This document shows positions 15,144 to 22,370 of a stretch of DNA of 39,079 bases, one piece after another. The number at the start of each line of letters is the position of its first letter. The first letter of the stretch is position 1. A program made the position numbers and the translations under genes. The notes under the pieces are model-generated. The model was given only the letters and a program-made list of their open reading frames with translations, was not told the origin of the DNA and ran no database searches. Origin of the DNA: Candidatus Poseidoniales archaeon (GTDB lineage: Archaea; Thermoplasmatota; Poseidoniia; Poseidoniales; Poseidoniaceae); assembly GCA_003602485.1 (NCBI GenBank), contig QQSD01000048.1, positions 1-39,079 of the forward strand, in the 5' to 3' direction.

Positions 15144-16457
15144 CTATTCTTCGTCGTCATCTTCTTTGGCATCAAGGCTTCGCTCAATGAGCACTTCTCG
15201 ACGGCTATTTTCGTCATTTGGGAGGGCACCCGTAGAGGGAGAGGTAGCGATTGGCCCGAGACCCTCTCTTTTGAGTAAATACAACATGGCTACAATGGAT
15301 GAAAAGCCAATACCGACAATGGCGTATGGAATCCAAGCATCGCCTTCTTCAGCCGCTCTTGGAGTCACGAGCCAAGTGAAGCGAATGTCATCTTCATCGA
15401 GGAACCGCTTTGACCATTTGAACAGTTCATTTGTCTGGTGACCTGCAATCGTGACAGCAGCAGAGTGGTTATTCCAAAATTCAGTTTGTCCCAATACATC
15501 GTATTCAACATCCCCCTGAGCCAATTCGACTTCTACTGGATTTCCGTTGACCACAGAGAGCATCAAGACACCTTCCCCATTCACCCACCATCCTTCTTGC
15601 ATGTTCTTTTCAGATTCTATAGAAGGGAGATCATTGCCGCCGGCCATTACGGATTCTACAGAAGAATTTTCAATGTCAATCATCCACGTAGCAGGCACGT
15701 TCCAAGCGCGATTGTCGGTGGCTGAGCGGCATTGTTCTGTATCCAGGGCCTCAAATGAAAGAAGAGAGCCATTTTCTGTGGAGTCAAGATTGTGTGTAAA
15801 CTCGTAACATCGCTTGGCTGACCATGAGGACCAGGCCTCTCCCCATGTTGTTAACCACAACCCCGGCTCCTCATTGAGGAAATCAAGAATATCTTGATCG
15901 TGGCGAACGGTGGCATCGTTCACACGGCCAATCCAGTACATGTTGATCAGTCCCCCTTCAGAAACTTCGTCTTTCAAGTTTTCAAGAGATGCTACACCTT
16001 TTTCCAAACTACCTCCTCGACGCCCGAGATTGTACCAATCCCAAACATCAACCGGTTGATCGGTTCCATTATGCCAAGCAGATAATGAAAGGTCGGTGTC
16101 ATCTCCATGCACCGTAAACCCTTGACTGGCAACTCGTTCATGTTCGGTCATGGTAAGAAATGATGGCGTATAGGTTGAGATGGGAGAAGTCCCCCACTGA
16201 CTTGCATTGATTCTCTCTTCAATGTAGGTGCGGCAAGATTGGGCGACTGCCCCCGCATCGTTGTTCCAAGAAAGCCCTGGCATGCCGTAACAACCGAATT
16301 CATCACCCTTTTCAAGCAGCTCATTTGCGTAAGAGGTCCTCAACCAGCCATCTTCCTCCCAACTACTCTGAGCAAGAACGACCGGGTGAACAAGAACCAA
16401 AAGAAAGGTGAAGCAAAGAAGGAGTGGAACGACAGCCCCGCTTCTTGCATCAGCCAT
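15144..16457 (-). CDS. Secreted membrane-anchored protein of unknown function
   Basis: A 437-residue protein with a Sec signal peptide (VVPLLLCFTFLLVLVHPVVL, cut likely after VLAQ), an extracytoplasmic domain of about 350 residues with few Cys (GCYGMPG, SCRTY, RCYEF, QCRSA, probably disulphides), one C-terminal membrane helix (IPYAIVGIGFSSIVAMLYLL) and an acidic cytoplasmic tail. The middle (LTMTEHERVASQGFTVHGDD and GLWLTTWGEAW) faintly recalls polysaccharide-deacetylase folds, but I cannot identify the family and claim no activity. It is the promoter-proximal gene before trpS, sharing its transcript through a 11-nt gap, and is divergent from plsC. Surface exposure is the only supported role. 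Confidence 0.8.
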   Translation of the reverse strand: MADARSGAVVPLLLCFTFLLVLVHPVVLAQSSWEEDGWLRTSYANELLEKGDEFGCYGMPGLSWNNDAGAVAQSCRTYIEERINASQWGTSPISTYTPSFLTMTEHERVASQGFTVHGDDTDLSLSAWHNGTDQPVDVWDWYNLGRRGGSLEKGVASLENLKDEVSEGGLINMYWIGRVNDATVRHDQDILDFLNEEPGLWLTTWGEAWSSWSAKRCYEFTHNLDSTENGSLLSFEALDTEQCRSATDNRAWNVPATWMIDIENSSVESVMAGGNDLPSIESEKNMQEGWWVNGEGVLMLSVVNGNPVEVELAQGDVEYDVLGQTEFWNNHSAAVTIAGHQTNELFKWSKRFLDEDDIRFTWLVTPRAAEEGDAWIPYAIVGIGFSSIVAMLYLLKREGLGPIATSPSTGALPNDENSRREVLIERSLDAKEDDDEE

Positions 16458-16591
16458 GTTGCCTCGTCACGGAGGTACGCTTTGACGCTTGTCCTACCGC
16501 CAAGAACAGTCGAACAAGAAATGTCCTTCTGAGACGAAACCGTCGGAGAAACCTCAAAGCCTCACTGGGACGACGCTTCGTTGTGGCGAAG

Positions 16592-17368
16592 ATGGACGGC
16601 TTGGACGAAGCATGGATGCTCTTGAAGGAGCACTGGTTCATTGCACCAGCATCCCAGCAAATCCCACGTACGCCAGTTTACAGTGCTCTCCGCCTCTTTC
16701 TCTCACCTTTATTGCGTCCATTTTTGAGATGGAGAATTCACGGAGTCCATAACATACCTCGCTCAGGACCGACGATTCTTGCAGCCAATCATTTGTCACA
16801 CATCGACCCAATTGCAGTCATCGCAGCTGCTCGCCGAACCACGCATTACCTTGCCAAGGACGGACATTTTTCAAATCCAATGACACGTTTGGTGATGACA
16901 TCAACCGGCCAAATCGAGACCATGAGGGAGCAGGGAGGAAATGATGCACTCTCGAGCGCAGCAACGGTTCTTGTCAGCGGTCGGGCCCTGGGTATCTTCC
17001 CAGAAGGAACAAGGTCCAAACGAACTGAAGCCCCGTATTTATTGCCCGGGAAAACTGGCGTTGCACGTCTCGCTGCAGCCTATCCAGAGGCGTCTGTCAT
17101 CCCTCTCGCATTGATTGGCGCTAGGGAAATTATGGCACCAAAAACACACAAATGGCCACGACTTTGGCGACGCTTGAGCATTGTATCAGGAAAGAAGGTG
17201 AATTGGTTGGAATGGTTAGGCCACGAGATGGGTGGCGACTATACGGTCGAGAAGCTTGAGCACCTCGCGCAGCAAGAAGAGCACGAGGTACGAGCAGAAT
17301 TAGCAAGGCTCTACCGGAAGTTCACCGACCAGTTGATGACATCACTTTCTGCCCTTGGAGCGCCATAG
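16592..17368 (+). CDS. plsC: PlsC-like 1-acyl-glycerol-3-phosphate acyltransferase
   Basis: A 258-residue acyltransferase of the LPLAT superfamily. The catalytic HxxxxD box is NHLSHID, followed by YLAKDGHFSN and the phosphate-binding FPEGTRSK, and PLALIGARE near the end; order and spacing are those of bacterial PlsC. The hydrophobic stretch before the box can lie on the membrane. The ATG at 16592 is chosen: the longer frame from 16424 overlaps the divergent secreted gene and encodes a very basic stretch with no family match. The enzyme normally transfers a fatty acid to lysophosphatidate; in an archaeon with ether lipids its substrate is unclear. A TATA-preceded unknown gene follows. Confidence 0.87.
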   Translation: MDGLDEAWMLLKEHWFIAPASQQIPRTPVYSALRLFLSPLLRPFLRWRIHGVHNIPRSGPTILAANHLSHIDPIAVIAAARRTTHYLAKDGHFSNPMTRLVMTSTGQIETMREQGGNDALSSAATVLVSGRALGIFPEGTRSKRTEAPYLLPGKTGVARLAAAYPEASVIPLALIGAREIMAPKTHKWPRLWRRLSIVSGKKVNWLEWLGHEMGGDYTVEKLEHLAQQEEHEVRAELARLYRKFTDQLMTSLSALGAP

Positions 17369-17376
17369 TTTATTGA
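17369..17376 (+). promoter_or_regulatory. TATA-like box before the unknown gene at 17398
   Basis: TTTATTGA lies 25 nt upstream of the ATG, the distance expected for a leaderless archaeal transcript. It begins right after the plsC stop, and there is no Shine-Dalgarno element at this start, which supports leaderless initiation. Confidence 0.45.
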
Positions 17377-17397
17377 TACTCGACGAATATCTTCAGT

Positions 17398-18108
17398 ATG
17401 GTCAAGACTACGGTCACGACGTCTTTTGGCGACCTCACATTACCAGTGAAGAGTGATGACCAGCGAATTCTTGCCGAAGTCAAAGGCCTGACGCTTCTGC
17501 AAACGATCGTTGAGCAATCAAGAATTTGGGCAAGTATTTACTCTCATGAACGAGGTGAATTTGAGATTTTCAGCCTTGATGACGGGGAAGAGTTATCGAT
17601 TTACCCTCTTGAAACAATTCGTAAATTTCATATTCACGACAACCCGCACTTGGAGGTCACACTGGATGATGAACCTGTTTGCATTCTCATGGAACAAGGC
17701 CAGCAATGTGCTGCAGTCGATGCGGTGATATCTCTTGTCCTCTTGGGTGAAGCTGGGTGGCCACTTCAACAAACCCCTCTGCAGTTGCGGCATAAGGCGA
17801 AACACTTGGCAGAATTTCGCATCCGCACAGGTAGCCGTTTTTCAAGTAATGATTACGAGGATATTCTTCGAATTGAAGAGTTCCTCAACGCCGAACGTTA
17901 CGCCGATGCCCTCGCAGCCGTGGGTGCATTTTCAAGGCGATGTTATACCTGCAAAGGGTGGGATGTGGCAGAAATCAGAGTCGCCATCGAACCGATGCTC
18001 GAGGAGATTTATCGAGTCGACCGTAGAATGATTCACGACTATCTGCGTGCCCCAATTGAAACTGCCGACCGCATCTTTATACCTCGAAAGTATCGTGTGA
18101 GAGGGTGA
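17398..18108 (+). CDS. Conserved-looking cytosolic protein, function unknown
   Basis: A 236-residue soluble protein without a signal peptide or membrane helix. The first 110 residues are beta-rich with alternating acidic patches (VTTSFGDLTLPVKSDD, EISIYPLET-like strands, LEVTLDDEPVCIL). The second half is helical, with an RRCYTCKGWDVAEIR segment whose two Cys could bind metal but lack partners, and a basic end (IFIPRKYRVRG). I do not recognise a family. The gene stands between plsC and thyA on the same strand, 44 nt before thyA, and might share its transcript. It has a good candidate TATA box. Confidence 0.72.
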   Translation: MVKTTVTTSFGDLTLPVKSDDQRILAEVKGLTLLQTIVEQSRIWASIYSHERGEFEIFSLDDGEELSIYPLETIRKFHIHDNPHLEVTLDDEPVCILMEQGQQCAAVDAVISLVLLGEAGWPLQQTPLQLRHKAKHLAEFRIRTGSRFSSNDYEDILRIEEFLNAERYADALAAVGAFSRRCYTCKGWDVAEIRVAIEPMLEEIYRVDRRMIHDYLRAPIETADRIFIPRKYRVRG

Positions 18109-18152
18109 GAATCCCTAAGTGCTGCCGTTGACGACAAATCTCTGGCGATACG

Positions 18153-18947
18153 ATGCAGGAATACCTTGACTTGATGCGTCACATCCTCGAACACGGCTCC
18201 GAAAAGGGTGACAGAACAGGGACAGGGACCAAGTCTGTCTTCGGCTACCAGATGAGATTTGACCTTTCAGAGGGCTTTCCGATGGTGACCACGAAAAAAC
18301 TTCACCTTCCATCCATCGTGCACGAATTGTTGTGGTTTCTCAAGGGTGAAACCAACGTCAAGTACCTGCAAGAAAATGGCGTTCGTATCTGGAACGAATG
18401 GGCTGATGAAAACGGAGATTTAGGGCCCGTGTATGGCAAACAATGGCGCCATTGGGAGGCAAAGGACGGACGAATCATCGACCAGGTCAAGCAAGCGATT
18501 GATGCCATCAAAACCAACCCTAACAGCAGAAGGATCATCGTTTCAGCTTGGAATGTTGGAGAATTGGACGAAATGGCACTCATGCCGTGTCATGCATTCT
18601 TCCAATTTCATGTCGCTGATGGAAAACTGAACTGTCAACTTTACCAGCGCAGTGCAGACGTGTTCCTTGGAGTGCCCTTCAACATTGCATCCTATGCCTT
18701 ACTCACACATATGATGGCACAGGTGTGTGGCCTTGAAGCGGGTGTTTTTGTCCACACACTCGGTGATGCACACCTCTACAATAACCACCTTGACCAAGCG
18801 AGATTGCAAGTCTCGAGGGAGCCGCTCAATCTGCCAACCTTGAAACTCAATCCACAACGAATGGACATTGACGATTTCACCTACGATGATATTGAAGTGC
18901 TCGGCTATGAGCATCACCCCCACATCAAAGCACCCATTTCCATTTGA
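18153..18947 (+). CDS. thyA: Thymidylate synthase (ThyA)
   Basis: Methylates dUMP to dTMP with methylene-tetrahydrofolate, releasing dihydrofolate. The 264-residue chain is full length and close to the bacterial form. Seen are the phosphate-binding Arg in [35 protein letters not shown], the catalytic Cys in [12 protein letters not shown], the [20 protein letters not shown] block, and an [12 protein letters not shown] motif. It is followed 9 nt later by folA, which regenerates the folate. Many archaea use ThyX or a different ThyA, so this bacterial-type pair was probably gained by transfer, an inference from motif likeness. Confidence 0.97.
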   Translation: MQEYLDLMRHILEHGSEKGDRTGTGTKSVFGYQMRFDLSEGFPMVTTKKLHLPSIVHELLWFLKGETNVKYLQENGVRIWNEWADENGDLGPVYGKQWRHWEAKDGRIIDQVKQAIDAIKTNPNSRRIIVSAWNVGELDEMALMPCHAFFQFHVADGKLNCQLYQRSADVFLGVPFNIASYALLTHMMAQVCGLEAGVFVHTLGDAHLYNNHLDQARLQVSREPLNLPTLKLNPQRMDIDDFTYDDIEVLGYEHHPHIKAPISI

Positions 18948-18956
18948 GGGTCAACC

Positions 18957-19427
18957 ATGCTAACGATGATTTACGCTTGTGATGAGAACGGAGCCATCGG
19001 AAAGGATGGTGACCTGCCGTGGCGTCAATCAAGCGATTTGAAGCACTTCAAACTTAAGACACTCAACAAAACAATCGTGATGGGTCGCAAAACATGGGAC
19101 AGTCTGGGTCGTCCTTTGCCCAACCGGAGAAACGTCGTCATGACCCGGCAAGAGCCTCCTGAGGGAGTTGAATGCATGTCCTATGAGGAAGTCATAGCCT
19201 TGAGTGAAAATCAGGAAGTCGTCATTATAGGAGGGGGAGAAATCTATGCACTCTTCCTTGAAGGAACAAAGGAAATCCATCGGACCATTATCCATACGTT
19301 GGTTGAGGATGCAGATACATTTGCACCCGATATCGAGGATGCTGGTTTCTATCTCATCGCAGAAAAAAGAGTCCCTGCTGGTGAGAAGGACGAACATCAA
19401 ATGACGTTTCAGCACCTCATACGCTGA
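18957..19427 (+). CDS. folA: Dihydrofolate reductase
   Basis: Reduces dihydrofolate to tetrahydrofolate with NADPH. It is 156 residues, standard length. The N-terminal ACDENGAIGKDGDLPWRQSS contains the nicotinamide-loop and substrate-site tryptophan, the catalytic acid is the Asp in SSDLKHFK, and KTIVMGRKTWDSLGRPLPNR and VVIIGGGEIYALFL are the two NADPH-binding segments. A GAGGGT ribosome binding site sits just before ATG 18957, and thyA ends 9 nt upstream, so the two are an operon. It ends 1 nt before the stop of the convergent MazG-like gene. Confidence 0.96.
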   Translation: MLTMIYACDENGAIGKDGDLPWRQSSDLKHFKLKTLNKTIVMGRKTWDSLGRPLPNRRNVVMTRQEPPEGVECMSYEEVIALSENQEVVIIGGGEIYALFLEGTKEIHRTIIHTLVEDADTFAPDIEDAGFYLIAEKRVPAGEKDEHQMTFQHLIR

Positions 19428-19796
19428 TTATTCAGGACGGTATTCTGTGACCCTTACGCCCAACCTTCCCTGGAGGGCCTCTCGCTTCATAATACGCGCA
19501 TATTTCTTTTCAAAAGCGGCTTTGAGGTCAATCTCCATCGCCAAACTATGGCCCATGAGTAGAATGAGGACATCGGCCATTTCTTCTGCACATTCTTCAA
19601 GTGGCTTACCCTTCGTAATCGCCGCAGCAAGTTCACCCAATTCTTCTATGGTGAGTGCCATTCTATAGCCCATATCATGTCCGTTTTGACCTGCAAAATC
19701 ATGCTTATGATGGAAGGCTGCAACACGCTTCATCATCGCTTCCCATTCATCAACGGGTTCGTGACCCATCCAGTCTTCAACCGTTCGACCATTCAT
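19428..19796 (-). CDS. MazG-like all-alpha NTP pyrophosphohydrolase
   Basis: A 122-residue protein with the Mg-binding EExxE...ExxD arrangement of the MazG/dUTPase-like family: EELGEL near residue 50, then ECAEEMADVLILLMG at about residue 67. Such enzymes hydrolyse (d)NTPs to monophosphates and pyrophosphate, often removing non-canonical nucleotides or dCTP/dUTP. It lies tail to tail with folA and 36 nt downstream of the nucleoside phosphorylase on the same strand, a nucleotide-metabolism neighbourhood. A dUTPase or dCTPase activity feeding ThyA with dUMP is plausible but unproven. Confidence 0.82.
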   Translation of the reverse strand: MNGRTVEDWMGHEPVDEWEAMMKRVAAFHHKHDFAGQNGHDMGYRMALTIEELGELAAAITKGKPLEECAEEMADVLILLMGHSLAMEIDLKAAFEKKYARIMKREALQGRLGVRVTEYRPE

Positions 19797-19832
19797 GATA
19801 CGTGCTCACCGTGGCAAGCCATCATGTTTGTG

Positions 19833-20612
19833 TTACTTCAACAAGGCGAGAATACACGCCCACACAGGTCCCAAGCGGTCATTAGCCTGAGCTGAGACTT
19901 CAATGTGGTTCAGGTCTTTTGCACCGTCACCTGGTTCGCGCCCTGCAGCCCAATTTGATGAAATGCAAACGGCAGCATAAGGCAAATCAAGCTCCTTAGC
20001 GAGTTTGGCCTCACGCGGCATGGTCATGCCCACCATTTCCCCACCAAGCCGTTCAATGGCATTGACCTCTGCTACGGTTTCGAATTGGGGTCCTTGTGCC
20101 AACCAATAGGTGTACATCATTGGCTCGTTTGAATCAAATCCTTGCTCAGAGCGCAATACATCAACAAGACGCTGATTGGTTTGGCTATCGAAGGGTTGAG
20201 TAACGGAAGTAAAGACGGACTCGTCGCTGTGGAAGGTGGTCGTAACACCAGTAAAATCGATGTATTGTTGAGCAAGTGCGACCTTGCCGGGTTGGAAGGT
20301 CGGAGAGATGGCTCCAACCGAACAAACCGATAGGATGAGGTCAACTTCAGCGTCCTGCATTGCCATGATATTGGCATGATGATTGATCATGTGAGGTGGG
20401 CAACCGTGTCCAGAACCGTTGTGGTGTCTCTGAAGAAAAATCAGTTCCTTTTCCACGCCGTCGACATCCAAGGTCATGCAGTTCAAAGGGACTGGTCCGA
20501 ACGGTGTCTCAACAACCATGCTGTCGTGTTGCTTTACTGAGATGCCATGGCCGGCAAAGCCGTCTGTACCCATAGCGATGAGGCCAGTTCCTCCAATGAC
20601 ACCAAGTCGCAT
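19833..20612 (-). CDS. MTA/MTI-family purine nucleoside phosphorylase
   Basis: A PNP/MTAP-superfamily phosphorylase of 259 residues. Seen are the phosphate loop GVIGGTGL, the RHHNGSGHGCPPHMINHHANI block, SVCSVGAI, QGPQFETVAEVNAIERLG, and GMTMPREAKLAKEL. The last segment and SSNWAAG with its Asn resemble bacterial methylthioinosine phosphorylases more than MTA phosphorylases, which carry Asp at that place, so a 6-oxopurine substrate is favoured. That reading rests on remembered family alignments. It is a step in methionine or purine salvage. An AAGGA element precedes ATG 20612; the MazG-like gene follows. Confidence 0.86.
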   Translation of the reverse strand: MRLGVIGGTGLIAMGTDGFAGHGISVKQHDSMVVETPFGPVPLNCMTLDVDGVEKELIFLQRHHNGSGHGCPPHMINHHANIMAMQDAEVDLILSVCSVGAISPTFQPGKVALAQQYIDFTGVTTTFHSDESVFTSVTQPFDSQTNQRLVDVLRSEQGFDSNEPMMYTYWLAQGPQFETVAEVNAIERLGGEMVGMTMPREAKLAKELDLPYAAVCISSNWAAGREPGDGAKDLNHIEVSAQANDRLGPVWACILALLK

Positions 20613-20683
20613 GGAGTCCTTGTGGCGAGAAGCCCTATCTCAAACCTACGGCTCAACGAGGGAATGAACCCACAAAGTGAGTT

Positions 20684-21742
20684 TCATTCACTCAAGCGAG
20701 CGATGAGGTCTGCTTTCTTTCCGGACACAGGTTTTCCTGCAGCCTTGAGAAGTTCCTTGAGTTCTGCAACAGTCATGCTGCTGTAATCAACAGCATCCGA
20801 AGATTCTTCCTCAATTTCAATCACTTCACCAGCGGTTGTAACTTCGACTTCGATCTCTTTACCGTCTTTCTCAACGGTAACTTCGAACACGGCTTGACCG
20901 TCTTCTGTTTCGATCTCGGCTTCGGTAATGGTTGCACCAGGAACGGCTTGCTCAACGGCAGCCTTGATGTTGTCAGGAATGTCTTCAACGGCAACGTCGA
21001 TTTCATCATCTTCATCTTCAAGTTCATCAGCCATTGCTTCGGCAAGCGCCGCTGCTTTCTTGGCTTTCATTTCTGCTTCTTGACGTTGTTCCATAGCGTG
21101 GACTTCATCCAAGGTTGGACCGGATGAAGCGACAACACCTTCTTGCAACAATTGACTCTTGCGAATGGCTACAGAGCGGACAGGGTAGATTGGTTTGACA
21201 CCCTTCTGGATTTCTTCTTCCAGGTTTCCGTTCATGAGTGCTTCTTGCACTTGAGCGAAGGTGTTCTTGGATGCGTAGGAGATGATGATCTCTCGTGCTC
21301 GCACACGCATGTCCTGCTTCAACGAGGTCTGGACTCGCTGTTGAGTAATGATGAGTGGCTTCATTCGAACAAGGTAACCATCAGTGGTCACGACGTCAAC
21401 GACGTCGTCCACTTTACCACGGTAGCGACGAATCTGTCGACGGGTGTGGTCGGTTTGATGGTGGTGTCCGATGAAGGTGGTAAGTGCATCTTGACCAACG
21501 CACTCGGTCACACGGAAACGGAGGATGACATGCATCTTCGAGAAGTCACCGCTAAATTCTTGCTGGGTCATTTGGTAGACACGACCGATGATATGCTCAT
21601 CGGATTCACCGATTGTTTCGCCGATTTGCTTGAAATCCCATGGATGGCGAGGTGCACGAATCGTGTACCATCGCTTTGTCTTCCACTTGTCACGTTGTTT
21701 ACGCGCTGCTGCGCGTGCTTTTGCACTGATTTTCTTTGCCAT
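20684..21742 (-). CDS. rps3ae: Ribosomal protein S1e (S3Ae) with PepSY-like and SAP extension
   Basis: The first 215 residues are archaeal S1e/S3Ae: MAKKISAKARAAARKQRDKW, KTKRWYTIRAPRHPWDFKQIG-type core (shown in part), FRVTECVGQDALTTFIGHHH, and RRYRGKVDDVVDVVTTDGY. Normal archaeal S1e ends near there. This one continues: a charged coil (EQRQEAEMKAKKAAALAEAM), an acidic linker (ELEDEDDEIDVAVED), a PepSY-like unit (AAVEQAVPGATITEAEIETE and VEVTTAGEVIEIEEE) and a SAP-like helix-extended-helix (MTVAELKELLKAAGKPVSGK). Total length is 352 residues. The start is ATG 21742; three residues upstream of it would be added by an alternative at 21751. A TATA-like TTTCAAATAG lies near 21809. The extension is in frame without a stop or frameshift. 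Confidence 0.9.
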   Translation of the reverse strand: MAKKISAKARAAARKQRDKWKTKRWYTIRAPRHPWDFKQIGETIGESDEHIIGRVYQMTQQEFSGDFSKMHVILRFRVTECVGQDALTTFIGHHHQTDHTRRQIRRYRGKVDDVVDVVTTDGYLVRMKPLIITQQRVQTSLKQDMRVRAREIIISYASKNTFAQVQEALMNGNLEEEIQKGVKPIYPVRSVAIRKSQLLQEGVVASSGPTLDEVHAMEQRQEAEMKAKKAAALAEAMADELEDEDDEIDVAVEDIPDNIKAAVEQAVPGATITEAEIETEDGQAVFEVTVEKDGKEIEVEVTTAGEVIEIEEESSDAVDYSSMTVAELKELLKAAGKPVSGKKADLIARLSE

Positions 21743-21898
21743 ATCGTTCAACTCGGTTCGTGTCTTGCGGGGGCTACCCCACTTGCAAGTTGCCCACCAA
21801 CCCCCCCTATTTGAAAGCGCCTCATCTCACCAAATCGCACCCGTGAGTAAAAACAATCCTTCGGCAACCTCATCAAACATCACGAACAGCCTTTGCTT

Positions 21899-22357
21899 GT
21901 GGGGCTTCATCACATCACTTGGAGAGCGACTGCGAGCGCTCTTACGCAGCACGAAGTCGTGGTCGAGGCAATGTCCTGGCTCATTGGTGATGGTGATGCC
22001 GTTGAAATTGAGCGGAGTACCTCCTATCACGGCGCAGAGTTGTGGATGGTTACTGCTCACAGCAAGAAGAAAGGTTTGGCCATGAAATCCCTAGCCCTCC
22101 TCGGTGTAGAAAATCTGGAGGCTTTGCAGCAAACATTGGAACAACGTTTCGACGAAGATCATGTCCTTTACCTTCGCCTCAATCTCGACGACCTGATTTC
22201 TTCACAACTAACACTCGCCGAATCAAGTGGAACTGGGACGGTAAAGGGGCAAGCTAAAATCGAGGTCTATCCCGGTCAAGACGCCCTTGAGCAAGCTCAA
22301 TTGACACTCCAAGCAGCCATTGAGGTCGCCCAAAAAAGAAATGATGAACATCAGTAA
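21899..22357 (+). CDS. COG1325-family RNA-binding protein (exosome-associated type)
   Basis: A 152-residue protein with the dsRBD-like/ribosomal L5-like fold of archaeal COG1325 proteins, described as exosome-associated RNA-binding factors. Seen are the opening strand HHITWRATA, the TSYHGAELWMVTAHSKKK segment with an HG turn, and the late block DHVLYLRLNLDDLI with VKGQAKIEVYPG. Both spacing and order agree with the family. The start is a GTG at 21899, with a TTG at 21893 also possible. It is divergent from the S1e gene. The stop TAA at 22355 is immediately followed by the ribosome binding site of the arylsulfotransferase-like gene. Confidence 0.78.
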   Translation: MGLHHITWRATASALTQHEVVVEAMSWLIGDGDAVEIERSTSYHGAELWMVTAHSKKKGLAMKSLALLGVENLEALQQTLEQRFDEDHVLYLRLNLDDLISSQLTLAESSGTGTVKGQAKIEVYPGQDALEQAQLTLQAAIEVAQKRNDEHQ

Positions 22358-22364
22358 GGAGGTG
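22356..22364 (+). promoter_or_regulatory. Strong Shine-Dalgarno site deciding a TTG start
   Basis: AAGGAGGTG is nearly complete in complementarity to the 16S rRNA tail. It overlaps the previous stop codon and lies 6 nt before TTG 22371. It is too late for the in-frame ATGs at 22341 and 22344, so the TTG is the probable start. Confidence 0.65.
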
Positions 22365-22370
22365 CTAGTT

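Noticed and set aside
15144-16457. Polysaccharide deacetylase assignment for the secreted protein
   Set aside because: Only faint likeness around TVHGDD and LTTWGEAW; the required Asp/His-His metal triad could not be located.
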